Assembly (NCBI GenBank): GCA_947452635.1
Contig: CANGEE010000001.1
Coordinates: 1 to 64,000, forward strand
Direction: 5' to 3'
Origin: Comamonadaceae bacterium
GTDB lineage: Bacteria > Pseudomonadota > Gammaproteobacteria > Burkholderiales > Burkholderiaceae_C
Length of the DNA: 64,000 nt
Shown here: piece after piece, positions 40,459 to 50,145 of the stretch
How positions within the stretch are numbered: position 1 is the stretch's first letter
Layout: every line of letters begins with the position of its first letter
The notes under the pieces: generated by a model
What the model was told of the DNA's origin: nothing
The model's input: the letters and a program-made list of their open reading frames with translations, nothing else
Databases searched by the model: none
Position numbers and translations under genes: made by a program

Positions 40459-41307
40459 TCAAGCCTGAGGGACCAAATGAAATTCGAAATTCACTTCTGA
40501 AAATGGCGTCGTGATGCCATAGCGCTGGGCCACTTCAGGGTTCTCGCAGGGCACCAAAGGCACGATCAAGCCTTCGCGCACGCCAAACACCGTGTCGTTG
40601 TCCAGGTAGTCAGAGTCGGCCGGGAACAACTCGGTCACCAGACCCACGAAACTGGGCGCGCTGACAATCACATGAAAGTGCGCCGGACGCCAGATGCTGC
40701 GCTGGCTCGCCGCCAGCAGCGCGCCCACAGGCCCGTCGGTGGGCACGGTGTAGGGGTGAGGGCGCAGGGTGAGCAGGTTGAAGCTGCCGTCGGCATCGCA
40801 GCGGATTTTGCAGCGCAGGTTGTGCGGGTCTTGCGTGGGGTCTTGCGCCGGGTACAAGCCGTTGTCGGCGTTTTGCCAAAAGTCGAGTTCGGCATGCGCA
40901 ATGGCTTGGCCCTGCACATCCAAAACACGGCCATGCAACCATGTTTTCTGCCCGGGCTGATCGCCGGTCAAATCCACGCCATTCGGGTGCAACACAGAGT
41001 CATGGTTGTGAAAAGGCCCCAAGACGCTGCTGGCAGTGCCGCCTTCGGGCTGGGAGACCACATCCACCATGGATGAAATACCCAAAATATCGGACAACAA
41101 GCTGAACTCGTTGCGTTCGGCATCGGTGATCGCCGCGCTTTGCGTGAGGAACTCTAGACCACGCAACCACTCCTCTTTGGTCAGTTGGGATTCGGCGACA
41201 AAAGCATGCAGGTGCTTGACCAACAGGGCCATGACCTGACCCAGCCGGGGGTCGGTGGCCTGTGAGAAGCTACGCATGGCCGCTTGAGTGACTAAAGGCA
41301 GGGGCAT
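40459..41307 (-). CDS. Intradiol ring-cleavage dioxygenase (hydroxyquinol/catechol 1,2-dioxygenase-like)
   Basis: GPFHNHDSV, LHGRVLDVQGQAIAHAELDFWQNADNGLY, RPAHFHVIVSAPSF. Confidence 0.93.
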   Translation of the reverse strand: MPLPLVTQAAMRSFSQATDPRLGQVMALLVKHLHAFVAESQLTKEEWLRGLEFLTQSAAITDAERNEFSLLSDILGISSMVDVVSQPEGGTASSVLGPFHNHDSVLHPNGVDLTGDQPGQKTWLHGRVLDVQGQAIAHAELDFWQNADNGLYPAQDPTQDPHNLRCKIRCDADGSFNLLTLRPHPYTVPTDGPVGALLAASQRSIWRPAHFHVIVSAPSFVGLVTELFPADSDYLDNDTVFGVREGLIVPLVPCENPEVAQRYGITTPFSEVNFEFHLVPQA

Positions 41308-41397
41308 CGAATAACTCTGAAAAAAACGATGTCCCTATCGTAGGTCAATCAGCGTCTTCAGCGTATAGGGATAAGACCTGTAGCCATTGGTTCATAG

Positions 41398-42627
41398 TCA
41401 CTCGCTGACATTGCAGTCCCGGCGCAGCAAAGCCAGCGCATCGTGCAATTTGTAGTCGCGGTCACTGACCAGGGTGTCTTGTGCGTCTTCCACAAAATGC
41501 TGCCACACCTGCACATAGTCGCTTTGGTGTTGCACGGGCGCATGGTCGTGGATGAAGGCAGTGGCCAAATCCGTTTGCCAACCTGATTTGCGGATTTTGC
41601 GCACCAAGGCGGCCGCCGATTTTTCGGTCAACAAAGTTTTGGGGGCGCTGCCTGCGGCGATGCACAAAAACAAGGTGAGCAAGGAGCCGTCGTCGCTGTG
41701 GCCTTGGGTGAGTTTGTTCCAGGCGGCGGAAGCCTCGCGGTCAAAATGGTCAATCTCGGCCAGGCTGTCTTCGATCCAAAAGTAGCGGCCCACAAAGGCG
41801 GGTGTTTGCTGAAACAGCTTGGCCACGGGAATGGCCGGGTCTTGGATTTTGGGTAAATCCAGGATCAGGCTTTGGCGTACTTCTTCAACCGCAGCGTTGA
41901 ACGGTGGGGGCAGGTTTTGGGGCAGCGACAACTTCAGGGCTTGCTTGGAGGGCTTGCGCAAGGCGGCAATCAGGCTCTGGAACTTCACCCAATCGGGCAT
42001 GCCTTGCTGTTTGCCATGCAGCACCAGCAAGGCGGTGCGTATCACCGCGTCGGCGTCGGGGCCGGCGTCTTCCAAATCGTCTGCGTCCATGCCCATGGCG
42101 TCGGCCAACCACAGCGCAGCGTCGATGCGCTGCGCCACCTGCTGGCGCTTGGCCAGTTCGGTCTGGTAATCGCCCAAGCTGCACAACGACCATTTGGCCA
42201 ACTGCGCAATGTGTTTGTCGCTGAAGCCGCCGTGCTCGTTCATGCCAAAGTGGCTGTTTTGCGGCATGACGATCAAGGCCTTGAGCATGTCAGAGGCGGC
42301 TTTGGAGCGCGACATGAAGCTGTGGTCGCGCAGCAGCAAGGCGGCGCGGTGCAGATCGCCTGCGCTTTCAAGTTCCAGGTTCAGGCTCACCAGGTTGACG
42401 ATGCGGTCTTTGGCTTTTTCCAACTCGGGGCGCAAAAACTCGCTGCCAAAGTAGCGCGCGATTTGCACCATGCCTTTGGGCGCGTCGGTTTGAATCGCGT
42501 CCAGTTTTTCGGTCGAAATCAGGTTCTGCGCCAAACCGTAAGCCAGCGCTTTTTCGAAAAAAGCGCTGCGGTCAAACAGCGAGACGCTGTGCGTGTTGGG
42601 GCCTGAAGCGGCAGGAGTCGCAGTCAT
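41398..42627 (-). CDS. Conserved protein of unknown function (409 aa), last gene of J-domain operon
   Basis: Long ORF codirectional with and 12 nt from its upstream neighbour; no motif recognised. Confidence 0.8.
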   Translation of the reverse strand: MTATPAASGPNTHSVSLFDRSAFFEKALAYGLAQNLISTEKLDAIQTDAPKGMVQIARYFGSEFLRPELEKAKDRIVNLVSLNLELESAGDLHRAALLLRDHSFMSRSKAASDMLKALIVMPQNSHFGMNEHGGFSDKHIAQLAKWSLCSLGDYQTELAKRQQVAQRIDAALWLADAMGMDADDLEDAGPDADAVIRTALLVLHGKQQGMPDWVKFQSLIAALRKPSKQALKLSLPQNLPPPFNAAVEEVRQSLILDLPKIQDPAIPVAKLFQQTPAFVGRYFWIEDSLAEIDHFDREASAAWNKLTQGHSDDGSLLTLFLCIAAGSAPKTLLTEKSAAALVRKIRKSGWQTDLATAFIHDHAPVQHQSDYVQVWQHFVEDAQDTLVSDRDYKLHDALALLRRDCNVSE

Positions 42628-42639
42628 GAATCGGGTGTC

Positions 42640-43404
42640 TTAAATGGCCGACTCTTCATCCGGGTCCAGTGCGGCCTGGGTGATTTGGCCGCGGTCGGTG
42701 GCGCTGGTTTCGACTTTGCCATCGTCCTCGGCCGACTCTTCTTCTTCAGACAGGCCCAGGTCGTGGGCGCGCGCCTTGGCGCGCAGCACCAACAGCATTT
42801 CCACAAACAAGTCGGGGCACTGGTAGCGCAGGGTCCAGGCCATTTGCATCCAGTCCTGGTCGGCCACTTCGTCTGCGTCCAGCTTGGGTTTGACATAGGC
42901 CGAAGCCAGCAGGGCGGTTTCAGACAGCATGCGGCCATCGTCTTCCACCGCGTCAAACACGCCGGTCCAGGCAAAAGCTTCAATGCGGCTCCACTTTTCG
43001 GTGAAGTAATCGGCCAATGCCTCGGCCCCGCCTTCCAAGTCGCCAATCGCGGTCAAAAATTCCACCGGGTCCGCATCGTCACGGAAGATGATGGCGTTCA
43101 TCATGCCGCGCAAATGGGTGCGCGACAGGTCTTTGTACTGTTTCTCGATCACCACGGCGCGGGCAAACTGCTCGGGTGTGACCAAGAGGTTGATGACCGA
43201 TTCTTTGGAGTTGTCGTATTCGCGGATCACGGCCAGCATGTCTTTGGGCGGCAACTGCTCCAACACCACCATCAAGGCCTTGTCGCCTTGCTCGTCGGCC
43301 AACTCGACCAAAGCGGCCTCGGCCGCCACGATGTCGCCCGACGCGATCAGGCTTTGGGTTTTGGCAATCAGGGCCAGGGCGCTGCTGTGGTTGTCTTGTG
43401 TCAT
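42640..43404 (-). CDS. Conserved protein of unknown function (254 aa)
   Basis: ATG at 43404 two nt after upstream stop (alternative TTG at 43410); no motif recognised. Confidence 0.8.
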   Translation of the reverse strand: MTQDNHSSALALIAKTQSLIASGDIVAAEAALVELADEQGDKALMVVLEQLPPKDMLAVIREYDNSKESVINLLVTPEQFARAVVIEKQYKDLSRTHLRGMMNAIIFRDDADPVEFLTAIGDLEGGAEALADYFTEKWSRIEAFAWTGVFDAVEDDGRMLSETALLASAYVKPKLDADEVADQDWMQMAWTLRYQCPDLFVEMLLVLRAKARAHDLGLSEEEESAEDDGKVETSATDRGQITQAALDPDEESAI

Positions 43405-43406
43405 TT

Positions 43407-43982
43407 TCAATCTTTACGGTCAAAACCTTGTTCGGCCAGCCAGTCGTTGCCGGCCTCTTCGCGGCTGCGTGCGTCTTGGTCGTCGTCGTCTTCGATGCGC
43501 GCGCCGCCGTCTTCGTCTGTGGGCCGGTGCGCAGCTTCATCGTTTTCGGCCTCGTTGTCTTTCTCGGCTTCGGGTGGGCGGTTGGCGGCGCTCAGGGGCT
43601 TGGTGTGCATGTACTCCAAGGCGGCGGCTACGCTCATGAACCAATCACCCATAGGCTCTTGCAGGATTTGGTCGACGATGGGTTGCGCCCACGGTTCTAT
43701 TTTCAGCGAGTGCTTCAGCACGTTCCAACCCAGCAACTCGTCTTCGTGGCGGGTCAAAAACTGGTCCATCACGGCAGGGACTGTGAACTGGAAGGCTTGA
43801 TGCAAAACCACCGCCACCATCTCTGGGTTCAGGTCCATGATTTGCAGCAAAAACCCCAGCTCTTGACGCTTGTCGGCCAGCCGTTTGCGCAGCACATGGT
43901 GGCCATCTGAGTCAAAGCTCAGGTCGTCAAGTTCGGCTTGGTAAGCGCTGCGCAGGTCGAGGAAAAAAGTGGAAATATGCAT
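43407..43982 (-). CDS. Conserved protein of unknown function (191 aa) with acidic, probably disordered C-terminus
   Basis: C-terminal EAEKDNEAENDEAAHRPTDEDGGARIEDDDDQDA; tight spacing with neighbours. Confidence 0.8.
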   Translation of the reverse strand: MHISTFFLDLRSAYQAELDDLSFDSDGHHVLRKRLADKRQELGFLLQIMDLNPEMVAVVLHQAFQFTVPAVMDQFLTRHEDELLGWNVLKHSLKIEPWAQPIVDQILQEPMGDWFMSVAAALEYMHTKPLSAANRPPEAEKDNEAENDEAAHRPTDEDGGARIEDDDDQDARSREEAGNDWLAEQGFDRKD

Positions 43983-43993
43983 CAGTTCATTTC

Positions 43994-44350
43994 TCAGTGG
44001 GCTTGCGCGCGCAGCGGGGCAAAGTAGCTGGTCCAGATCTCGCGTGCGGTGTGCTGAGGGTCGTCCAGCAGGTTGCGACGCCGGTTGTCGTCATAGGCCT
44101 GGCGTTGGGTAGCGTCGGACAGAACTTCATAAGCCTCTTGCACTTGCCTAAAGCGGGCCGGGGCGTCCGGGGCGGTATTGCGGTCGGGGTGGTACTGGGA
44201 CGCTTTTTGGCGAAACGCTTTTTTGATGTCCGCCAAGCTGGCGTCACTGTGAAGCCCGAGGGCTGCGTAGTGTTCAGTGGGGTGTTCTGGCAAGCGCTGT
44301 GTGGGCTGCGCGTTTTGTCGCTCGGTCATTCGCGGTCTTTCAATCCGCAC
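43994..44350 (-). CDS. J-domain (DnaJ-like) protein
   Basis: HYAALGLHSDASLADIKKAFRQKASQYHPDRNT...FRQVQEAYEVLSDATQRQAYD with HPD motif. Confidence 0.93.
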   Translation of the reverse strand: MRIERPRMTERQNAQPTQRLPEHPTEHYAALGLHSDASLADIKKAFRQKASQYHPDRNTAPDAPARFRQVQEAYEVLSDATQRQAYDDNRRRNLLDDPQHTAREIWTSYFAPLRAQAH

Positions 44351-44354
44351 TATT

Positions 44355-45899
44355 TTAGTCGGCTTCGCCCCGCGAGACGGGGCGGCCCGAGCGAGCAGCC
44401 TTATCAGAGCCGGTCAATTGCAATACCCCGTCCTCCAGGCGACTCCAGCACAGGCTGAGCATGTCGGCCAGGTAGTTTTGATACACCCGCCAAGGTTTGC
44501 GATCGCCTTGCTGGGGCAGCAAGCCTGCGGCGCGCTGCACATAGCCGGATGAAAAATCAAAATAGGGCTGGGTTTGCACCTGCGGGTCTTTGCGCGGAAC
44601 GGCCTGTTGGTAGCCATGGGCTTGCATGTGTTTCAGCAAGCGACAAACATAATTGGCCGTTAAATCGGCTTTGAGCGTCCAGGAGGCATTGGTGTAGCCC
44701 ATGGCCATGAACACATTGGGCAGGTCGGACAACATCATGCCTTTGTAGGCCATGGCTTGGGCGGGGTTGAAGGCTTGGCCATCCAAGGTGAAGACAATGT
44801 CACCCAAGGCATTGAGCTGCAAGCCCGTGGCGCTGACGATGACGTCCGCATCCAGGTGTTGCCCGCTGCTCAGTTCCATGCCGGTGGGGGTGATGCGCGC
44901 GATGGTGTCGGTGACCACCGAGGCGCTTTGCTTGCGCAAGGCTTCAAACAAGTCCCCATTGGGCAACAAGCACACGCGCTGGTCCCAAGGGTTGTAGCGC
45001 GGCGTGAAGTGTTTGGCGGTGTCAAATTCAGGGCCCAGCTGCTGGGCCGCCAAGCCAATCATGTGGTGTTTGACTTTGTGCGGGTAACGCCGCGCCAGCC
45101 GGAAAAAATACATGCCCAGCCCGATGTTTTTCCAGCGCGTCAGGTGGTGGGCCCAGCGCTCTGGCAAAAAGCGCTGGAGTTTCAAGGCCAGCGCGTCTTC
45201 GGCGGGGCGCGTCACCATGTAAGTGGGTGAGCGTTGCAGCAGCGTCACGTGCGCCGCCGTGGCGGCCATGGCCGGCACCAGCGTGGCGGCTGTGGCACCG
45301 CTGCCAATCACCACCACCCGCTTGCCGCTGTAGTCAAGGTCTTGCGGCCAAAACTGGGGGTGCACCCAGGTGCCCTGAAAGGTGGACTGTCCTTCAAACG
45401 CGGGCTGGTGCGCCTGGGTGTAGCTGTAATAGCCGCTGCACAGGTACAAGAACCGGGTGCGCACGTGCTCTAGAGATCCATTGTCCAGCGACAAGGTGAC
45501 TTGCCAGCAGCATTGCGCCGATGACCAGTCGGCACGTTGCACTTTGCGGCCAAATTGAATCTGCGGTGTGATGCCAGTTTCATCTGCCGTGTTTTGGATG
45601 TAGCGCAGGATGGCCGGGCCGTCGGCAATCGCTTTGCGCTCAGTCCAGGGTTTGAACGCATAGCCCAAGGTGTGCATGTCGGAGTCTGAGCGCACACCGG
45701 GGTAACGAAACAGATCCCAGGTGCCGCCCAGCCGAGCCCGGGCTTCCACCAGCGTCCACCGTGTGTGCGGGCTTTGGGCTTGCAGATGCCGCGCCGCGCC
45801 GATGCCCGACAGGCCCGCGCCGACGATCAGCATCTCCGTGTCCAGGGTGTTTGTCGCTGGGCTGGTGCGTGGTGTGGCTGTGATGGGGGGGTGGGTCAT
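44355..45899 (-). CDS. Flavin-containing monooxygenase (NAD(P)/FAD-dependent)
   Basis: MLIVGAGLSGIGAARHL, VVVIGSGATAATLVPAMA, FxGxxxHxxxW-like FQGTWVHPQFW region. Confidence 0.92.
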   Translation of the reverse strand: MTHPPITATPRTSPATNTLDTEMLIVGAGLSGIGAARHLQAQSPHTRWTLVEARARLGGTWDLFRYPGVRSDSDMHTLGYAFKPWTERKAIADGPAILRYIQNTADETGITPQIQFGRKVQRADWSSAQCCWQVTLSLDNGSLEHVRTRFLYLCSGYYSYTQAHQPAFEGQSTFQGTWVHPQFWPQDLDYSGKRVVVIGSGATAATLVPAMAATAAHVTLLQRSPTYMVTRPAEDALALKLQRFLPERWAHHLTRWKNIGLGMYFFRLARRYPHKVKHHMIGLAAQQLGPEFDTAKHFTPRYNPWDQRVCLLPNGDLFEALRKQSASVVTDTIARITPTGMELSSGQHLDADVIVSATGLQLNALGDIVFTLDGQAFNPAQAMAYKGMMLSDLPNVFMAMGYTNASWTLKADLTANYVCRLLKHMQAHGYQQAVPRKDPQVQTQPYFDFSSGYVQRAAGLLPQQGDRKPWRVYQNYLADMLSLCWSRLEDGVLQLTGSDKAARSGRPVSRGEAD

Positions 45900-45969
45900 G
45901 GCAGTTCCTGAGGGGCATTGAACTTTACAGGACTTGGTGAGCCGGTGTCCGTTCTTGTGGCATCGCAAG

Positions 45970-46503
45970 ATGAGTCAAAATACCCAGGCCCTCCCATTCA
46001 CAGAAAAGACCGCTTTGACCGACGACGCCCCTTTGACTCAAGAAGCCCGCGTGTGGCAAGACGAGATCTGGACCGCCCGCATCGTGAAAAACGAAGATGA
46101 CGATGGCTGGGCGGTGGCCATGTTCAAAATCGGGCAGGTTGAGCCCGCCTTGGTGGGACCCTGGACCATGGGGCGCGACAAAAAGAACCCCAAACCGCTG
46201 GACGGTAACTCCTTCATTACCCTGGTGAAAACCGCCAGCGAGTTTGTGCGCCGCTCTGAACAACAGTTGCACGCCAGCTTGCACCAGAGCCTGTCGGTGC
46301 AAGGGCCTTTGGGACGGGTCACCGTGCTGCTGGACATTGAACCGGACGACGAAAACCCCACCGCCAGCCTGAGCGCCCAGAATGAAGCGGGGGAGGTGTT
46401 GGTGCAGTGGAAAGTCGATGCCGCATTCAAATTCAACCGGCAGACGGTGCAAGCTTGGGTGGACGCGGGCATGAAGCAGCCCGCGCGCGCTGGGCAGTTC
46501 TGA
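45970..46503 (+). CDS. Conserved hypothetical protein
   Basis: 178 aa ORF after choosing MSQNTQ start; codirectional with next gene. Confidence 0.7.
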   Translation: MSQNTQALPFTEKTALTDDAPLTQEARVWQDEIWTARIVKNEDDDGWAVAMFKIGQVEPALVGPWTMGRDKKNPKPLDGNSFITLVKTASEFVRRSEQQLHASLHQSLSVQGPLGRVTVLLDIEPDDENPTASLSAQNEAGEVLVQWKVDAAFKFNRQTVQAWVDAGMKQPARAGQF

Positions 46504-46516
46504 CGCAAGGCTGCTT

Positions 46517-47680
46517 TTGTCTCAGTCTCAGCCTGCATTGCAACCTTGGCAAGTCTTGACGGGCGGCATTTGCGGCCTGGTGTTGACCATTGGTTTGGCG
46601 CGTTTTGCCTACACCCCCTTGCTGCCCAGTTTGCAAGCGCAAACCGGCTTGAGCGACGCCGCTGCGGGTGGCTTGGCCGCCATCAATTACGCCGGTTACA
46701 TCACCGGGGCCTTGGCCACGGCCTGGATCGACGACGTGCGCTGGCGCCACCGCCTCTACAGCATGGGCTTGTGGCTGGCGATCGCCACCACCGCGGCCAT
46801 GGCTTTGAGCGACTGGATGCCCGCCTGGGCCCTGTGGCGCTACCTGGGCGGCTTGTGTGGCGCGGCCGGTATGTTGCTGGGTTCGGGTTTGGTCTTGGGC
46901 TGGTTGATGCGGCAAGGCCGACGCCCTGAGTTGGGGGTATTTTTCATGGGCATTGGCCTGTCCATCATCGTCACCGCCGTGGGTTCCTGGGGTTTGGCGC
47001 AATGGTGGCCGGTTTGGTCTGACCAGTGGTTGGCTTTGTCCTTGGTGGGCGTGGTCTTTTTCATTCCCGCCTGGCGATGGCGCCCACCGGTGCCGCCACA
47101 GGTGGCGGCGGCATCCTCAGCCACGGCAGCCGTGTCGCGCCGTTGGTTGCTGACCATGGCGGGCAGCTATTTCGCGGCGGGCTGGGGTTTTGTCATCAGC
47201 GCCACCTTCACGGTGGCCATGGTTGAGCGAGAACCGGCTTTGGCCGGGCAGGGCGCTTGGGCCTGGGCATTGGTGGGTTTGGCGGCCATGCCCGCCGTGT
47301 TTGTCTGGGACCGCGTGGCGCGCCGCATCGGCGATACGCGCGCTTTGCTGTTGGCGTTTGGCTTGCAAACCGTCGCCATTGTGCTGCCGGCACTTTCGGG
47401 CTCTTTGGCCGCCGCATTGGCCGGGGCCTTGGGCTATGGCGCGACTTTCATTGGCATTGTCAGCCTGACGCTGGCCTTGGTCGGGCGTCGCTCGCCCAAT
47501 AACCCGGGCAAAGCCATGGCGCGTTTGACCCTCAGCTATGGCGCAGCGCAAATCATCGCCCCGGTGGTGGCCGGGGCCATGGCGCAGGCCACAGGCACTT
47601 TTCACGGGGCTTTATGGGTCACCGCCGCCGTGATGGCCGGGGGCATGGGCTTGCTGGCGACCTTGCCTGAAGAGGTCTGA
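46517..47680 (+). CDS. YbfB/YjiJ-type MFS transporter
   Basis: GLARFAYTPLLPSLQAQTGLSDAAAGGLAAINYAGYITGAL; multi-TM; TTG start. Confidence 0.9.
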   Translation: MSQSQPALQPWQVLTGGICGLVLTIGLARFAYTPLLPSLQAQTGLSDAAAGGLAAINYAGYITGALATAWIDDVRWRHRLYSMGLWLAIATTAAMALSDWMPAWALWRYLGGLCGAAGMLLGSGLVLGWLMRQGRRPELGVFFMGIGLSIIVTAVGSWGLAQWWPVWSDQWLALSLVGVVFFIPAWRWRPPVPPQVAAASSATAAVSRRWLLTMAGSYFAAGWGFVISATFTVAMVEREPALAGQGAWAWALVGLAAMPAVFVWDRVARRIGDTRALLLAFGLQTVAIVLPALSGSLAAALAGALGYGATFIGIVSLTLALVGRRSPNNPGKAMARLTLSYGAAQIIAPVVAGAMAQATGTFHGALWVTAAVMAGGMGLLATLPEEV

Positions 47681-47771
47681 GTTTCACCTCTCCATGCACA
47701 CAGATGCGTGTGCGGCGAAAAGCCCTTGAATCGCACTTCGCATGGATCACGCATCAAACCCCCATGAATCC

Positions 47772-48479
47772 TTAAATGCCGTTGCTGTGCAACTGCACCA
47801 AGCCCTTGGGTGTGTTCAGTGTGGCAATGATGTCCGGCGTGCCTTCTGTGATCGCCACGCTGCTCAAACCTATGGCAGCAAATGCCGCTTGCAACTTGTC
47901 GGCACTCGGGTGTTGCACAGCCAAACTGTGCAGCGTGACGCCTGAGCGCGGCAGGCTGTTGCGTGGGTGCAGGCGTAGCGGATCCGTGGCCACCGGTTTG
48001 CCCCATTGAATCAGGCTGGGCAAGGTGCCGTTGAACAGGCGTTGACCATCTGCACGCACCGAAATTTGCCAATTCAAAACGCCCTTGGAGGTGCGGCGAC
48101 TGGCGTGCACCGCAGGCCCCCGGTCGATGGCGACCATGCGCAGCGCCATGCGCGCGGCCAACAAATCAGGGGTGCTGGCGACAAAATGCAGCAAGCGCGG
48201 CGCTTTCGCCACTTCAGCGCGGACAGTCTCGTCATCCATGTCGAACCAACGCGTGGGCTGCTTCTTTTTGGGCCGCACCGCATGCGGGTTGATGGCGATG
48301 ATTTCCAAATACGCCAAGGGGTTTTCGGGGGTGGCGATTTTGAACAAACGGTTGTGCGTGCCGTACAACTCGTGTTCGCCGCCAGGTCCGGGCGTGATGC
48401 CCAGGGTGGCTTCGCACCACTGAACGCCGGCCTGCAAATCGGCCGCAACCACCACCAAATGATCGATTTCTGTTTTCAT
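47772..48479 (-). CDS. VOC (glyoxalase-like) family protein
   Basis: IDHLVVVAADLQAGVQWCEATLGITPGPGGEHELYGTHNRL. Confidence 0.88.
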   Translation of the reverse strand: MKTEIDHLVVVAADLQAGVQWCEATLGITPGPGGEHELYGTHNRLFKIATPENPLAYLEIIAINPHAVRPKKKQPTRWFDMDDETVRAEVAKAPRLLHFVASTPDLLAARMALRMVAIDRGPAVHASRRTSKGVLNWQISVRADGQRLFNGTLPSLIQWGKPVATDPLRLHPRNSLPRSGVTLHSLAVQHPSADKLQAAFAAIGLSSVAITEGTPDIIATLNTPKGLVQLHSNGI

Positions 48480-48647
48480 GGCCCCGACCTTACCACCGTG
48501 GCGCTGGGGGCTGTGCGGCGAAAACAGATGCAGCCATGGCCTTGCCAGCTATGCCCGGGGTGACAGCCGACGGGCTTGTTTTCGGTTGAAATTATCGGCA
48601 GGGCCTTGAACACGGTTGTTCAGCTTATGAACTGAAGGAGACTCCCC

Positions 48648-49412
48648 ATGAATTTGTTTGACCTGAGTGGCCAAGTGGCCATCATCACAGGATCGTCCCG
48701 TGGCATTGGCCGTGCGATTGCCGAGCGCATGGCCCAGCATGGGGCCAAAGTGGTGATTTCGTCGCGCAAAAAAGAAGCGTGTGAAGAGGTGGCTCACGCT
48801 ATTCAAGCGCAATACGGCGCGGACAGCGCCATCGCGGTGCCTGCCAACATCTCGTCCAAAGACGAGTTGCAAGCGCTGGTGGATCAGACCATGGCGCATT
48901 GGGGCAAGGTCGATGTGCTGGTGTGCAATGCGGCCAGCAACCCCTATTACGGCCCGCAAGCAGGGATCGCAGACGCCCAGTTCCGCAAAATTTTGGACAA
49001 CAACATCATTGCCAACCATTGGTTGATCAGCATGGCTGCGCCGCAAATGGTGGCGCGCAAGGCGGGCTCGATCATCATTGTGTCGTCGATCGGTGGCTTG
49101 CGTGGCTCCTCGGTGATCGGTGCTTACTGCATCAGCAAAGCAGCGGACATGCAACTGGCGCGCAACTTGGCGGTGGAATACGGGCCGCACAACATCCGGG
49201 TCAATTGCATTGCGCCGGGTTTGATCAAAACAGACTTCGCCCGTGCGCTGTGGGAGGATGAGACCATGTTGGCACAGCGCACCGCCACCACGCCCCTGCG
49301 CAGAATCGGGGAGCCCGACGAAATTGCAGGTGCTGCCGTGTTCCTGGCCTCGGCGGCCGGTTCGTTCATGACGGGCCAGAGTTTGGTGGTGGATGGGGGC
49401 GTGACCATCTGA
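48648..49412 (+). CDS. SDR family oxidoreductase
   Basis: AIITGSSRGIGRAIAERM, VCNAASNPYYG, YCISKAADMQLARNLAVEYGPHNIRVNCIAPGLIKTDFA. Confidence 0.94.
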   Translation: MNLFDLSGQVAIITGSSRGIGRAIAERMAQHGAKVVISSRKKEACEEVAHAIQAQYGADSAIAVPANISSKDELQALVDQTMAHWGKVDVLVCNAASNPYYGPQAGIADAQFRKILDNNIIANHWLISMAAPQMVARKAGSIIIVSSIGGLRGSSVIGAYCISKAADMQLARNLAVEYGPHNIRVNCIAPGLIKTDFARALWEDETMLAQRTATTPLRRIGEPDEIAGAAVFLASAAGSFMTGQSLVVDGGVTI

Positions 49413-49430
49413 TCCGGGGCAGGATCCGAT

Positions 49431-49976
49431 TCAGCGCGTGGGATCGCTGTCGGCGCGATCCACTCGTCTGGCCCCGGTGAACCGTTTGTTCCAATAGGCT
49501 TCACGCATATCGTCCACCCGCACCGAGGAGCCGGTGTGCGGAGAGTGGATGAATTTGCCATCGCCCACGTAAATGCCCACGTGGCTGAAGGTGCGTTTCA
49601 TGGTGTTGAAAAACACCAGGTCGCCGGGTTTGAGTTCGTTGCGTTCAATGGATTGGGTGGCTTTGGCCTGTTCATCGGCGCGTCGTGGCAGCACCAAACC
49701 GATGGATTGCTCATACATGTGGCGCACAAAGCCGCTGCAGTCAAAACCTGTGTTTTCATTGGCGCCGCCGCGTCGATAAGGTACGCCCAGCAAGCCCATG
49801 GCCTGGACCACCAAATCGGTGGCTTTACCGCTCATGGTCTGGCGCGCTTGGGTGAAGTGGTCTCCCAGTTGCGCCACCAAGCCTTTTTCTAAGGCTTGGC
49901 GGTCCAGCTCGTCATCGGTGGGGGCAGCCCCCACAGAAAAGCTCGCCCAGATCAGCAGTAAAAACAAAAAACGCAT
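49431..49976 (-). CDS. NlpC/P60 (C40) family peptidase
   Basis: Signal peptide; GVPYRRGGANENTGFDCSGFVRHMYEQ, FSHVGIYVGDGKFIHSP. Confidence 0.94.
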   Translation of the reverse strand: MRFLFLLLIWASFSVGAAPTDDELDRQALEKGLVAQLGDHFTQARQTMSGKATDLVVQAMGLLGVPYRRGGANENTGFDCSGFVRHMYEQSIGLVLPRRADEQAKATQSIERNELKPGDLVFFNTMKRTFSHVGIYVGDGKFIHSPHTGSSVRVDDMREAYWNKRFTGARRVDRADSDPTR

Positions 49977-50145
49977 AGTTTTTGATCATAACCATAAGAT
50001 CTTGCGGCGTCAATTAACTTCAAGTTAAATATAAGTTGATGTCCCTAAGGCATTGAAATATATTGAATTTGTCAATTTAATCAGTTTGATGGGGCGTCCT
50101 CGCAAGCCTGCGACAATAGGGCGTCATCATTCATTGGAATTCAAA

